A stretch of DNA of 7,104 bases from a bacterium (GTDB taxonomy: Bacteria > Krumholzibacteriota > Krumholzibacteria > LZORAL124-64-63): positions 1-7,104 of the forward strand of contig QNDV01000118.1 of the NCBI GenBank assembly GCA_003646045.1. The letters run 5' to 3'. Position numbers and translations under genes: made by a program. A model generated the notes under the pieces. That model searched no databases. It was given only the letters and a program-made list of their open reading frames with translations, and had not been told where the DNA came from. Below are positions 1 to 6,080 of the stretch, in pieces; position 1 is the first letter of the stretch, and each line of letters opens with the position of its first letter.

Positions 1-1155
1 AGCTCGCAGGCCTCGCCGCCTTCGACATGGTTCAGGATTATCTCGAGCCTGCCAATATATCCCATGGCCTCACAGGCGTTTATCGCCAGATTGAGTGCCA
101 TCTGCGTAAGCTGACCGGCATCGGCCATGACCTCCAGGTCCTCGGGGTTGATTTCGCAGGACACCTGTACCCGGCCGTCCTTGGCGACAATGTGCTGGCG
201 AATCTGCAGGGTGAGTTCGTCACGGAAATCCTCACCGCTGAACCGGCGTCGCTGGGCCGGACGCATCCGGCTGTAGGCCAGGAAATCGTTGATAATGGTA
301 TTGACCCGCGCACTCTCCTTGAGCACCAGCGCCATCAACTGGCCCTGGTAATCCTCCAGTTCCAGTTCGCCGGCCAGGATCTCCACCGAGCCGCGGATGC
401 TGGCCAGGGGATTACGTATCTCGTGGGCGATACTGGCCGCCAATTCTCCTACGGCTGCCAGCCGGTCCGATTCGCGCACCCGCGCCGACAGTTCCTTTTC
501 CCGGGTCAGGTCGGTGAAGATGGCGATAGCCCCGGCCACGTCGCCGTTCTCCCGCGCCAGATGGTTCACGTTCAGACCCAGGGGAATCTGCCGTCCGTCG
601 CGACGTACCTCGACCTCGCTGCGGGAAAGTGGATCGCCACCCTGCATCACCGGAATGATGGCCTCGGCCAGGGGTTCAAGGCCACCGGCGGTGACCATGG
701 TCAACTCGCGCCCCACCAGATGCTGTTCGGCGAGACCCAGGATGCGGCAACCGGCGGGATTGATCCGGGTGATCCGGCCGCGCCTGTTCACCGTCAACAG
801 GCCGCTGCGGATGTTGTCCAGGATACCGCGCAATTCCCGCGCGTTCCCCGGTCCATTGCCGGGCCGTACCGCCGGGGGCACGAATGTCTCGCGCGACCGC
901 CGTACCATGTCGCCGGCCACCAGCCCCGTAACCAGGAAGATGGCCATGTGCAGGCTGGTGACCACCACCGGCCACCAGTCCAGATACAGGCCGCCGTCCC
1001 CACCCAACACCCGTCCCAGGGCCAGGCCGAAATGACCACCACCGGTAAACGCCGCTGCGGCCCCGGCAATAGCCAGGGCTCCGCGGGCACCGTGGAACCG
1101 CGCCGCCAGTACGATGGGTACGCAGAACACGAGAGGGAAAGCACTGTAGGGGCCG
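1..1155 (-). CDS. pilS: PilS-like sensor histidine kinase, part downstream of the in-frame stop (3' end outside window)
   Basis: Open reading continues in the same frame as the 1469-1158 fragment straight after the TAG and runs off the window at position 1. Numbering from the upstream TTG with the stop as codon 104, it shows the rest of a hydrophobic membrane sensor (about 105-188), a PAS-like domain (about 216-320), a HisKA dimerisation domain with the H box AHEIRNPL (phospho-acceptor His349, bases 423-425), and the start of the HATPase domain with the N box NLAINACEAM (residues 460-469). The ATP-lid glycine boxes lie beyond the window. Known PilS proteins autophosphorylate and pass phosphate to PilR, which controls pilin transcription with sigma54. 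No convincing start codon with a ribosome site follows the stop: GTG at 1130 and ATG at 947 are possible, but ATG 947 would keep only the last membrane helix. The 1155 limit marks the frame, not a start. Kinase identity is certain; PilS rests on context and the membrane sensor. Confidence 0.85.
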
Positions 1156-1157
1156 CC

Positions 1158-1160
1158 CTA
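1158..1160 (-). other. In-frame amber codon inside pilS
   Basis: Plus-strand cta at 1158-1160 reads TAG on the coding strand, at codon 104 of pilS. I checked the frame from 1469 to 3: it contains no other stop and needs no shift. The codon sits between Phe103 and Gly105-Gly106, in a motif conserved in PilS-type sensors, so the interrupted position is normally a sense codon. Confidence 0.9.
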
Positions 1161-1469
1161 GAAATGGACGAGGAGGCCGATAGCCAGAGTGTCGGCTGCA
1201 AGCTGCAGGGCAATCAGGGGACGCCGAGGCGCCCCGGCCATGGTAGCAGCCCAAGAAGCGGCGAGACTGGTATAGAGCAGACCCAGGGCACCAACGAGAC
1301 CCGGCCCGGCCACGCGGGCCGAGCCGAGGTAGAGTACGAACAGCGAGGAACCGGTGAGGAAGAGGGCCAGCAGCAGCCGCCACAGCAGCAGGTTTGCATT
1401 GGGGTCGTCACCGGCGGCCACCGCATCATGCGGAGCGCCCTGATGGGGGGTCCGCGCCGCATCCGCCAA
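1158..1469 (-). CDS. pilS: N-terminal membrane part of PilS, ended by premature TAG (103 aa)
   Basis: This fragment starts at TTG 1469, four bases after the pilC stop, with GGGAGG eight bases upstream. The 103 residues hold a short polar N-terminus and three hydrophobic helices (about 27-48, 53-77 and 84-103). In PilS-type kinases the sensor has about six helices, and the third is followed by a conserved short loop of the type Tyr/His-Phe-x-Gly-Gly-x-x-Ser-x-Phe. Here residues 101-103 read VHF, the next codon is TAG, and translation beyond it resumes GGPYSAF. The fragment is therefore the front half of one kinase gene, not an independent protein. Explanations include a pseudogene-making point mutation (CAG Gln or TCG Ser to TAG is one base), a sequencing or assembly error, or read-through. 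UAG is a normal stop elsewhere in this window, since pilB and pilC both end with it at their expected C-termini. Confidence 0.75.
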   Translation of the reverse strand: MADAARTPHQGAPHDAVAAGDDPNANLLLWRLLLALFLTGSSLFVLYLGSARVAGPGLVGALGLLYTSLAASWAATMAGAPRRPLIALQLAADTLAIGLLVHF

Positions 1470-1473
1470 TTCC

Positions 1474-2691
1474 CTAGCCTCCCACCACGCTGGACATCTT
1501 GAACATGGGCAGGTACATGGCCACCAGCATGGAACCCACCATGCCGCCCATGACCACGATCATGATGGGCTCGATGGCCGCCGTCAGGGCCTCCACCGCC
1601 GAGTCCACCTCGTCGTCGTAGAAATCGGCGATCTTGGACAGCATCTCGTCCAGGGCGCCGGTCTGCTCGCCGATGCTGATCATCTGCACCACCATGGGCG
1701 GGAACACGCCACTGGCACGCAGGGGATCGGCAATTGTATCGCCCTGGCTGATGGAGCGGGCCGTATCCTCGATGGCTATCTGAATCACCTTGTTGCCGGC
1801 CGTCCGACTGGTGATTTCCAGCCCCTGCAGGATGGGAACACCTGACCCGATCAGCGTACCGAGGGTACGTGTGAAGCGCGCCACACCCGACTTGAGCATC
1901 ACCGTACCCAGGATGGGCATCTTCAGAGCCAACCGGTCGGTAATGATCAGGCCCTTTTCAGTGGCCCGGAAACGTTTGTAGGCCACGGTCAGGATGGCCG
2001 AACCGGCACCCAGTGCCCACCAGTACGTACGCAGGAAAGTCGAGGCGTTCATGACCAGGCGGGTCGGCGTGGGCAGCACGCCACCGAAATCACTGAACAT
2101 CTTGGCGAAGACCGGGATCACGAACATGAGCATGAAGACGCAGGCACCTCCCGCCACCGTCAGGACGATCACCGGGTAGGTCATGGCGCCCTTGACCTTG
2201 CGCGTCAGGGCGTCGGCCTTCTCCAGGAACTGGGCCAGGCGGGCCAGGATCACGTCCAGAATACCACCGGCCTCGCCGGCGGCTATCATGTTCACGTAGA
2301 GATCGCTGAAGACCTTGGGGTGCTTCTCCATGGCCTCGGCCAGGGTCGAGCCGCCTTCCACGTCGGCGGTCACCTTCAGGACCACTTCCTTGAAGTAGGG
2401 CTTGTCCAATTGGCGCCCCAGCACGTCCATGCACTGCACCAGGGGCAGACCCGCGTTGACCATGGTGGCGAACTGCCGCGTGAAAACGGCCAGGTCCTTG
2501 ACGCCGACGCTCCTATTCTGCAGGAAGGAGATATTGATCTCGGTCGGCTTCTTCTTGATGGAGGCGATGGTGATACGCCGCTTGCGCAGGTACGATCCCA
2601 CCTCGTCGCGACTGGGAGCCTCGAACTCGCCTTCGAGCTTCTCGCCCTTGACGGTCGTGCCCTTCCAGATGAATGTCGTGGTTGCGCTCAC
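1474..2691 (-). CDS. pilC: Type IV pilus inner-membrane platform protein PilC
   Basis: PilC (GspF family, 405 aa, normal length) is the inner-membrane platform on which PilB and PilT act to add or remove pilin subunits. After a short N-terminal cytoplasmic segment (WKG near residue 9) come two GspF domains. The first begins at FTRQFATMVNAGLPL (about 70-84) and the second at the parallel FTRTLGTLIGSGVPI (about 273-287), the repeat typical of the family. Hydrophobic helices lie at about 171-196, 222-240 and 373-397. The frame is open back to ATG 2733, but that would overlap pilT by 26 bases. GTG 2691 has GAGAGG five bases upstream, starts 16 bases after the pilT stop and gives the expected N-terminus, so I chose it. 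It ends in TAG at the usual C-terminal position, four bases before pilS. No key region is missing. Confidence 0.96.
   Translation of the reverse strand: MSATTTFIWKGTTVKGEKLEGEFEAPSRDEVGSYLRKRRITIASIKKKPTEINISFLQNRSVGVKDLAVFTRQFATMVNAGLPLVQCMDVLGRQLDKPYFKEVVLKVTADVEGGSTLAEAMEKHPKVFSDLYVNMIAAGEAGGILDVILARLAQFLEKADALTRKVKGAMTYPVIVLTVAGGACVFMLMFVIPVFAKMFSDFGGVLPTPTRLVMNASTFLRTYWWALGAGSAILTVAYKRFRATEKGLIITDRLALKMPILGTVMLKSGVARFTRTLGTLIGSGVPILQGLEITSRTAGNKVIQIAIEDTARSISQGDTIADPLRASGVFPPMVVQMISIGEQTGALDEMLSKIADFYDDEVDSAVEALTAAIEPIMIVVMGGMVGSMLVAMYLPMFKMSSVVGG
1478..1483 (-). promoter_or_regulatory. Ribosome binding site supporting the pilS TTG start
   Basis: GGGAGG on the coding strand lies within the last codons of pilC, eight bases before TTG 1469. 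No ATG or GTG upstream in this frame is as well placed, so this site decides the unusual TTG start and implies translational coupling to pilC. Confidence 0.5.
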
Positions 2692-2696
2692 GTTGG

Positions 2697-2702
2697 CCTC
2701 TC
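2697..2702 (-). promoter_or_regulatory. Ribosome binding site supporting the pilC GTG start
   Basis: GAGAGG on the coding strand lies in the short pilT-pilC gap, five bases before GTG 2691. It favours this GTG over the upstream in-frame ATG at 2733, which falls inside pilT. Confidence 0.55.
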
Positions 2703-2707
2703 TCTCG

Positions 2708-3784
2708 TCACTTGCCGGCGCCGACGGGCTCACCGATCATCTGCTGAAGCTCGGCCGCGTCGGAGCTGCGCCCGATGGCCTGTTCGACGGAAATCCACTT
2801 GTTCATACACGCGTGGTGCAGGGACTGGTTCATGGTCTGCATGCCGTATTTCTGTCCGGCCTGCATCACCCCGTAGATCTGGTGCACCTTGTCATCCCGG
2901 ATCATGGCCTTGATGGCCGGGGTGCAGACCATGATCTCCAGGGCCAGGCAGCGGCCCGTGCCGCGCTGCCGCGGTATGAGTTGCTGGGTCATGACGCCGG
3001 CCAGGGAGAACGACAGCTGGCTGCGGACCTGGCTCTGCTGCTCGGGCGGAAACACGTCCACGATGCGGTTGATGGACTCGAACGTACTGTTGGTATGCAG
3101 GGTGGCCAGGGCCAGATGGCCCGTCTCGGCGATGGTCAAGGCGGCCTGGATCGTCTCGCGGTCTCGCATCTCACCGATGAGGATCACGTCCGGATCCTGG
3201 CGCAGCACATACTTCAGTGCGGCGGCGAAGCCCATGGTGTCACTGTTGACCTCGCGCTGGTTCACGATGCAGTTCTTGTGCTGGTGCACGAATTCGATGG
3301 GGTCCTCGATGGTGATGATATGACCCCGTCGGGTCTGGTTCAGGGTATCGACCATGGTGGCCAGGGTGGTGGACTTGCCACTGCCGGTGGGGCCGGTCAC
3401 CAGGATCAGGCCCTGATTGCGGTTGATCAGATCACGACAGACCTGGGGCAGTCCCAGCTGGTCGAAGGACATGATCTCGTAGGGAATCTGGCGGATGGCC
3501 ATGCTCGTGACGCCGCGTTGCTGGAAGACGTTCGCCCGGAAGCGGCTGATCCCCTGCACGCCGAAGCTCAGATCCAGTTCCTTCTCGTTCTCGTACCGCT
3601 TGCGTTGTTCCTCGTTCAGTACGCTGTAGGCCAGGCGCAGGGTGTCATCCCCCGTCAGTACCGGCAGATCCGTCGAAACTATCTGACCGTCGATGCGGTA
3701 CTGGGGCGGCAGGCCCGCCGCCAGGTGCAGATCACTTGCACCCCGGCTCACCATGTCTTCGAGTAAATCCCTCATGCCAGCCAT
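2708..3784 (-). CDS. pilT: Type IV pilus retraction ATPase PilT
   Basis: PilT is the hexameric cytoplasmic ATPase that depolymerises the pilus and drives retraction, used in twitching motility and DNA uptake. The 358 aa match the usual length. Visible are the N-terminal ASDLHLAAGLPP segment (16-27), Walker A GPTGSGKS (131-138), the Asp box ITIEDPIEF (157-165), Walker B VILIGEMRD (200-208) and the His box TGHLALATLHTN (221-232). The C-terminal AIRNLIRE-type retraction motif is recognisable but divergent, reading AIKAMIRDDK (290-299). Unlike PilB it lacks the MshEN domain and the four-cysteine zinc site, which separates the two ATPases. ATG 3784 has AAGGGG seven bases upstream; an ATG three codons later is possible. 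It starts 19 bases after the pilB stop. PilU is an alternative, but position between pilB and pilC favours PilT. Confidence 0.96.
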   Translation of the reverse strand: MAGMRDLLEDMVSRGASDLHLAAGLPPQYRIDGQIVSTDLPVLTGDDTLRLAYSVLNEEQRKRYENEKELDLSFGVQGISRFRANVFQQRGVTSMAIRQIPYEIMSFDQLGLPQVCRDLINRNQGLILVTGPTGSGKSTTLATMVDTLNQTRRGHIITIEDPIEFVHQHKNCIVNQREVNSDTMGFAAALKYVLRQDPDVILIGEMRDRETIQAALTIAETGHLALATLHTNSTFESINRIVDVFPPEQQSQVRSQLSFSLAGVMTQQLIPRQRGTGRCLALEIMVCTPAIKAMIRDDKVHQIYGVMQAGQKYGMQTMNQSLHHACMNKWISVEQAIGRSSDAAELQQMIGEPVGAGK

Positions 3785-3803
3785 TCGTATTCCCCTTGCC
3801 GGG

Positions 3804-5501
3804 CTAGTCTGCCACGGCGGTTTCGCGTACTACTTCTTCAACGGTTGTGACACCCTTGGCCACCTTCAGGAGACCGTCGTCGCGCAAGGTCAACATACCC
3901 TGCCGACTGGCGATTCGACGCAGGTCCGTGGTAGAGGCCCGATCCAGGATGGCCTCTCGTATCTCGGGCGAAATGGGCATGACCTCGTAGAGGCCCTGCC
4001 GGCCTGCATAACCCGTGCCCCCACACTTGTCACAGCCCTCGCCCTTGTAGACGGTGGTGCCGGGAGCCAGTCCGAGGTCTTTCAGGGCATCCTCGGAAAT
4101 TTCCATGGGCGCCTTGCAGTTCTTGCAGATTCGCCGCACCAGGCGCTGAGCCATGATCAGTACGGTGGAACTGGCCACCAGGAAGGGTTCGATGCCCATG
4201 TCGATCATGCGGTTCACGGTGCTGGGCGCGTCGTTGGTATGCAGGGTGGACAGGACCAGGTGACCAGTGAGGGCGGCCTTGGTCGCGATACCACCGGTTT
4301 CCAGATCACGAATCTCACCGACCATGACGATGTTGGGATCCTGGCGCAGAAAGGCCTTCAGCGCCGAGGCGAAGGTCAGACCGACCTCGTCACGGACCTG
4401 CACCTGGTTGATGCCGTCGATGTTGTACTCGACGGGGTCTTCGGCCGTCATGATATTCCGGTCCGGGGTGTTCAGCTTGGCCAGGCACGAGTACAGCGTA
4501 GTGGTCTTGCCCGAGCCGGTGGGCCCGGTGACCAGCACCATGCCGAAGGGCGAGGCAATGGCCTTGTAGATCTCTTCGATGGCCTGTTCTTCCATGCCGA
4601 AGTCGGCCAGGTCCAGGTTCAGGTTGCCCTTGTCCAGGATACGCATCACGACCTTCTCGCCGAAGATGCAGGGCAGGGTCGAGACTCGCAGATCCACTTT
4701 CTTGTCGCCGATCTTCAGCTTGATGCGCCCGTCCTGGGGAATGCGACGCTCGGCGATATCCAGTTCGGACATGATCTTCAGGCGGCTGATGATGGCGTTG
4801 CGCAGCTTGATGGGCGGCTCCATCACTTCCTTCAGCACGCCGTCCACGCGGTAGCGCACCCGCATGTTCTTTTCGTAGGGCTCGATGTGGATATCGCTGG
4901 CGCCGATCTTCACCGCTTCGGCCAGCAGGGTATTGACCAGCTTGACCACCGGGGCGTTCTGCCCCTCCTGCCCCGTTATGTCGTCGTCGTCGTCCTCTTC
5001 CACCAGCTCGATATCGTCCTCGATACCCTCCATGATCGAGGCCAGCGAGTCGGTGGTGGCGTAGAATTTGTCGATGAATCTCTTGATGGACACTTCGCCC
5101 GTGACCACCGGCTGCACGTCCAGGCCGGTGATGAACTTGATGTCGTCGATGGCGAAGATATTACTGGGATTTGACATGGCCACGGTCAGGATCCGGCCAC
5201 GCCGCGAGATGGGCAGCACCTGGAACTTCGTGGACACGTCACCGGGCACCAGGTCGATGCAGGCCATATCGACGTCGACCTTGTCCAGGTCCACCACGGG
5301 CAGGTTGTAGATCTGACCCAGGAAGTTCGTGTAGGTGGTTTCGTCCACGGCACCCGATTTGATCAGGGCCATGCCCAGCGAACCGCCGTTCTGCTTCTGC
5401 AGTTCTCGTGCCTTGTCGAGAGCCGCTCCGTCGACGACACCCGCCCCCAGAAGCTGGTTGGCGATCTTGTCCCTGCCGGAAGTGCTGACGCCGGTGTTCA
5501 T
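3804..5501 (-). CDS. pilB: Type IV pilus extension ATPase PilB
   Basis: PilB (GspE/PulE family, 565 aa) powers pilin polymerisation at the inner-membrane base. In order it has an N-terminal MshEN-type domain (about 10-150), an acidic linker (161-174, mostly Asp/Glu), the N2 domain starting near LLAEAVKIGASDIHIEPYE (192-210), ERRIPQDGRI (251-260), Walker A GPTGSGKT (326-333), Asp box AEDPVEY (353-359), Walker B IVMVGEIRD (391-399), His box LTGHLVLSTLHTND (411-424) and a zinc-type tetracysteine site (C459, C462, C490, C493). All catalytic elements are intact. The frame is open to ATG 5576, but ATG 5501 has GGAGAGG just upstream and gives the expected N-terminus; the 25 extra residues are basic and unlike the family. 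It ends in TAG and is the first pil gene of the operon. Confidence 0.96.
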   Translation of the reverse strand: MNTGVSTSGRDKIANQLLGAGVVDGAALDKARELQKQNGGSLGMALIKSGAVDETTYTNFLGQIYNLPVVDLDKVDVDMACIDLVPGDVSTKFQVLPISRRGRILTVAMSNPSNIFAIDDIKFITGLDVQPVVTGEVSIKRFIDKFYATTDSLASIMEGIEDDIELVEEDDDDDITGQEGQNAPVVKLVNTLLAEAVKIGASDIHIEPYEKNMRVRYRVDGVLKEVMEPPIKLRNAIISRLKIMSELDIAERRIPQDGRIKLKIGDKKVDLRVSTLPCIFGEKVVMRILDKGNLNLDLADFGMEEQAIEEIYKAIASPFGMVLVTGPTGSGKTTTLYSCLAKLNTPDRNIMTAEDPVEYNIDGINQVQVRDEVGLTFASALKAFLRQDPNIVMVGEIRDLETGGIATKAALTGHLVLSTLHTNDAPSTVNRMIDMGIEPFLVASSTVLIMAQRLVRRICKNCKAPMEISEDALKDLGLAPGTTVYKGEGCDKCGGTGYAGRQGLYEVMPISPEIREAILDRASTTDLRRIASRQGMLTLRDDGLLKVAKGVTTVEEVVRETAVAD

Positions 5502-5505
5502 ACGG

Positions 5506-5512
5506 CCTCTCC
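5506..5512 (-). promoter_or_regulatory. Ribosome binding site supporting the pilB ATG start
   Basis: GGAGAGG on the coding strand ends four bases before ATG 5501, with its GGAG core seven bases away. It selects 5501 over the upstream in-frame ATG at 5576. Confidence 0.6.
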
Positions 5513-5550
5513 GCTTCTCTGCTGATATGCGCGGTTTGCATCGGAGCGAC

Positions 5551-5569
5551 CGCCGGTCTGGTACCGGCG
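5551..5569. repeat. Inverted repeat in the pilB upstream region
   Basis: Arms CGCCGGT (5551-5557) and ACCGGCG (5563-5569) are perfectly complementary over seven bases around a five-base loop. There is no T-run, so it is not a standard terminator. It overlaps the putative -10 region of the candidate pilB promoter and could be an operator or a leader hairpin. Short GC-rich repeats of this size can also occur by chance. Confidence 0.35.
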
Positions 5570-5586
5570 CCCGCATTCCTCGTCAA
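5558..5586 (-). promoter_or_regulatory. Possible sigma70-type promoter for the pilBTCS operon
   Basis: On the minus strand TTGACG (5586-5581) is followed after 17 bases by TACCAG (5563-5558). The -35 match is good and the -10 match poor (three of six). It sits in the only sizeable gap between genes, about 57 bases before the pilB start, where an operon promoter would be expected. No sigma54 GG/GC-type pair was seen. Tentative. Confidence 0.25.
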
Positions 5587-5600
5587 GGGTCGTATTGCCC

Positions 5601-5622
5601 CTACCGGTCCTTTGTTCGGTAG
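5601..5622. repeat. Short inverted repeat just after the HhH gene
   Basis: Arms CTACCG (5601-5606) and CGGTAG (5617-5622) form a perfect six-base stem with a ten-base loop, beginning 15 bases after the stop of the HhH gene. No T-tract follows on the minus strand, so I do not call a terminator. It may be a weak attenuating hairpin or chance. Confidence 0.25.
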
Positions 5623-5636
5623 AAGAACAGCCGACT

Positions 5637-6080
5637 TTAACGGGATTCGCCGGGTACCGGAGTCTCGGGGTTGCCGGTCGCGCCGCCATTCCCGAAAACG
5701 ATGTAGGGAGCAAGACGGGCCGACAGGACGGGCCCGATGCCCTTGACGCAACAGAGGTCCCGGGCAGCCTTGAATACCACTCCCGAGTCCCTGGCGGTCG
5801 CGATGCGGCCCGCCAGTACGGGTCCCACGCCGGGCAGTAGGGTCAGGCTGTCCGTGGTGCAGGTATTGATGGGAAGGGGTGTGGTCAGGACCGGTTTGGT
5901 CGGGGGTTCCTCCGCCGCCGGGGTTGCGGCGTCCAGCAGGTCATCCAACCAGAGCTCACTGCGCCAGCGGCCCTCTGGCCCCAGCAGCATCCGTCGGCGA
6001 ATCAGGCGACCCGCCGCCAGCATGGCCAGCACCAGACAGACGCCCAGGAGTTGGCGACGAGGCAGTCGGGCAGCTCTCAG
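5637..6080 (-). CDS. ComEA-like membrane-anchored helix-hairpin-helix protein
   Basis: About 147 aa if read from CTG 6080. Residues 1-10 are basic, about 11-24 form one membrane helix (LLGVCLVLAMLAAG), then a basic stop (RLIRRR), a Pro/Ala-rich spacer (about 50-70) and a ComEA-type pair of HhH motifs: LLPGVGPVLAGRI (81-93) and VKGIGPVLSARLAPYI (112-127), preceded by INTCTT (71-76), a degenerate form of the usual INxNTA. ComEA proteins bind double-stranded DNA in the periplasm and ratchet it inward during transformation, and HhH pairs bind the DNA backbone without sequence preference. The start is unclear: CTG 6080 overlaps the TGA of the barrel gene and keeps the whole helix, but CTG is rare and its ribosome site weak; GTG 6032 and ATG 6023 would cut the helix. 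A long upstream open frame (to 6524) lies inside the barrel gene and is not coding. Sure of the HhH domain; role in DNA uptake is inferred. Confidence 0.75.
   Translation of the reverse strand: MRAARLPRRQLLGVCLVLAMLAAGRLIRRRMLLGPEGRWRSELWLDDLLDAATPAAEEPPTKPVLTTPLPINTCTTDSLTLLPGVGPVLAGRIATARDSGVVFKAARDLCCVKGIGPVLSARLAPYIVFGNGGATGNPETPVPGESR

Noticed and set aside
1158..1160. UAG as a sense codon in this organism
   Set aside because: pilB and pilC both end with TAG exactly at the expected C-terminus of their families, so UAG works as a stop.
27..1502. Plus-strand open frame of 491 codons opposite pilS
   Set aside because: It is in exact codon register with pilS on the other strand. In high-GC genes the sense codons TTA, CTA and TCA, which would be antisense stops, are rare, so long empty frames are expected. 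Its product has no recognisable domain.
2402..3766. Plus-strand open frame of 454 codons opposite pilT and the pilC 5' end
   Set aside because: Same codon-register shadow effect; the minus strand encodes clear PilT and PilC motifs.
3693..5174. Plus-strand open frame of 493 codons opposite pilB
   Set aside because: In register with pilB; low-complexity, His/Gln/Asp-rich translation typical of antisense of a GC-rich gene.
1474..5501. The pil cluster as a new biological system
   Set aside because: PilB, PilT and PilC have all expected motifs, lengths and order for a standard type IV pilus motor.
5502..5636. Cyclic-di-GMP (GEMM) riboswitch upstream of pilB
   Set aside because: Such elements occur near pilus genes in related bacteria, but the conserved GEMM core sequences and two-helix layout are not visible here.
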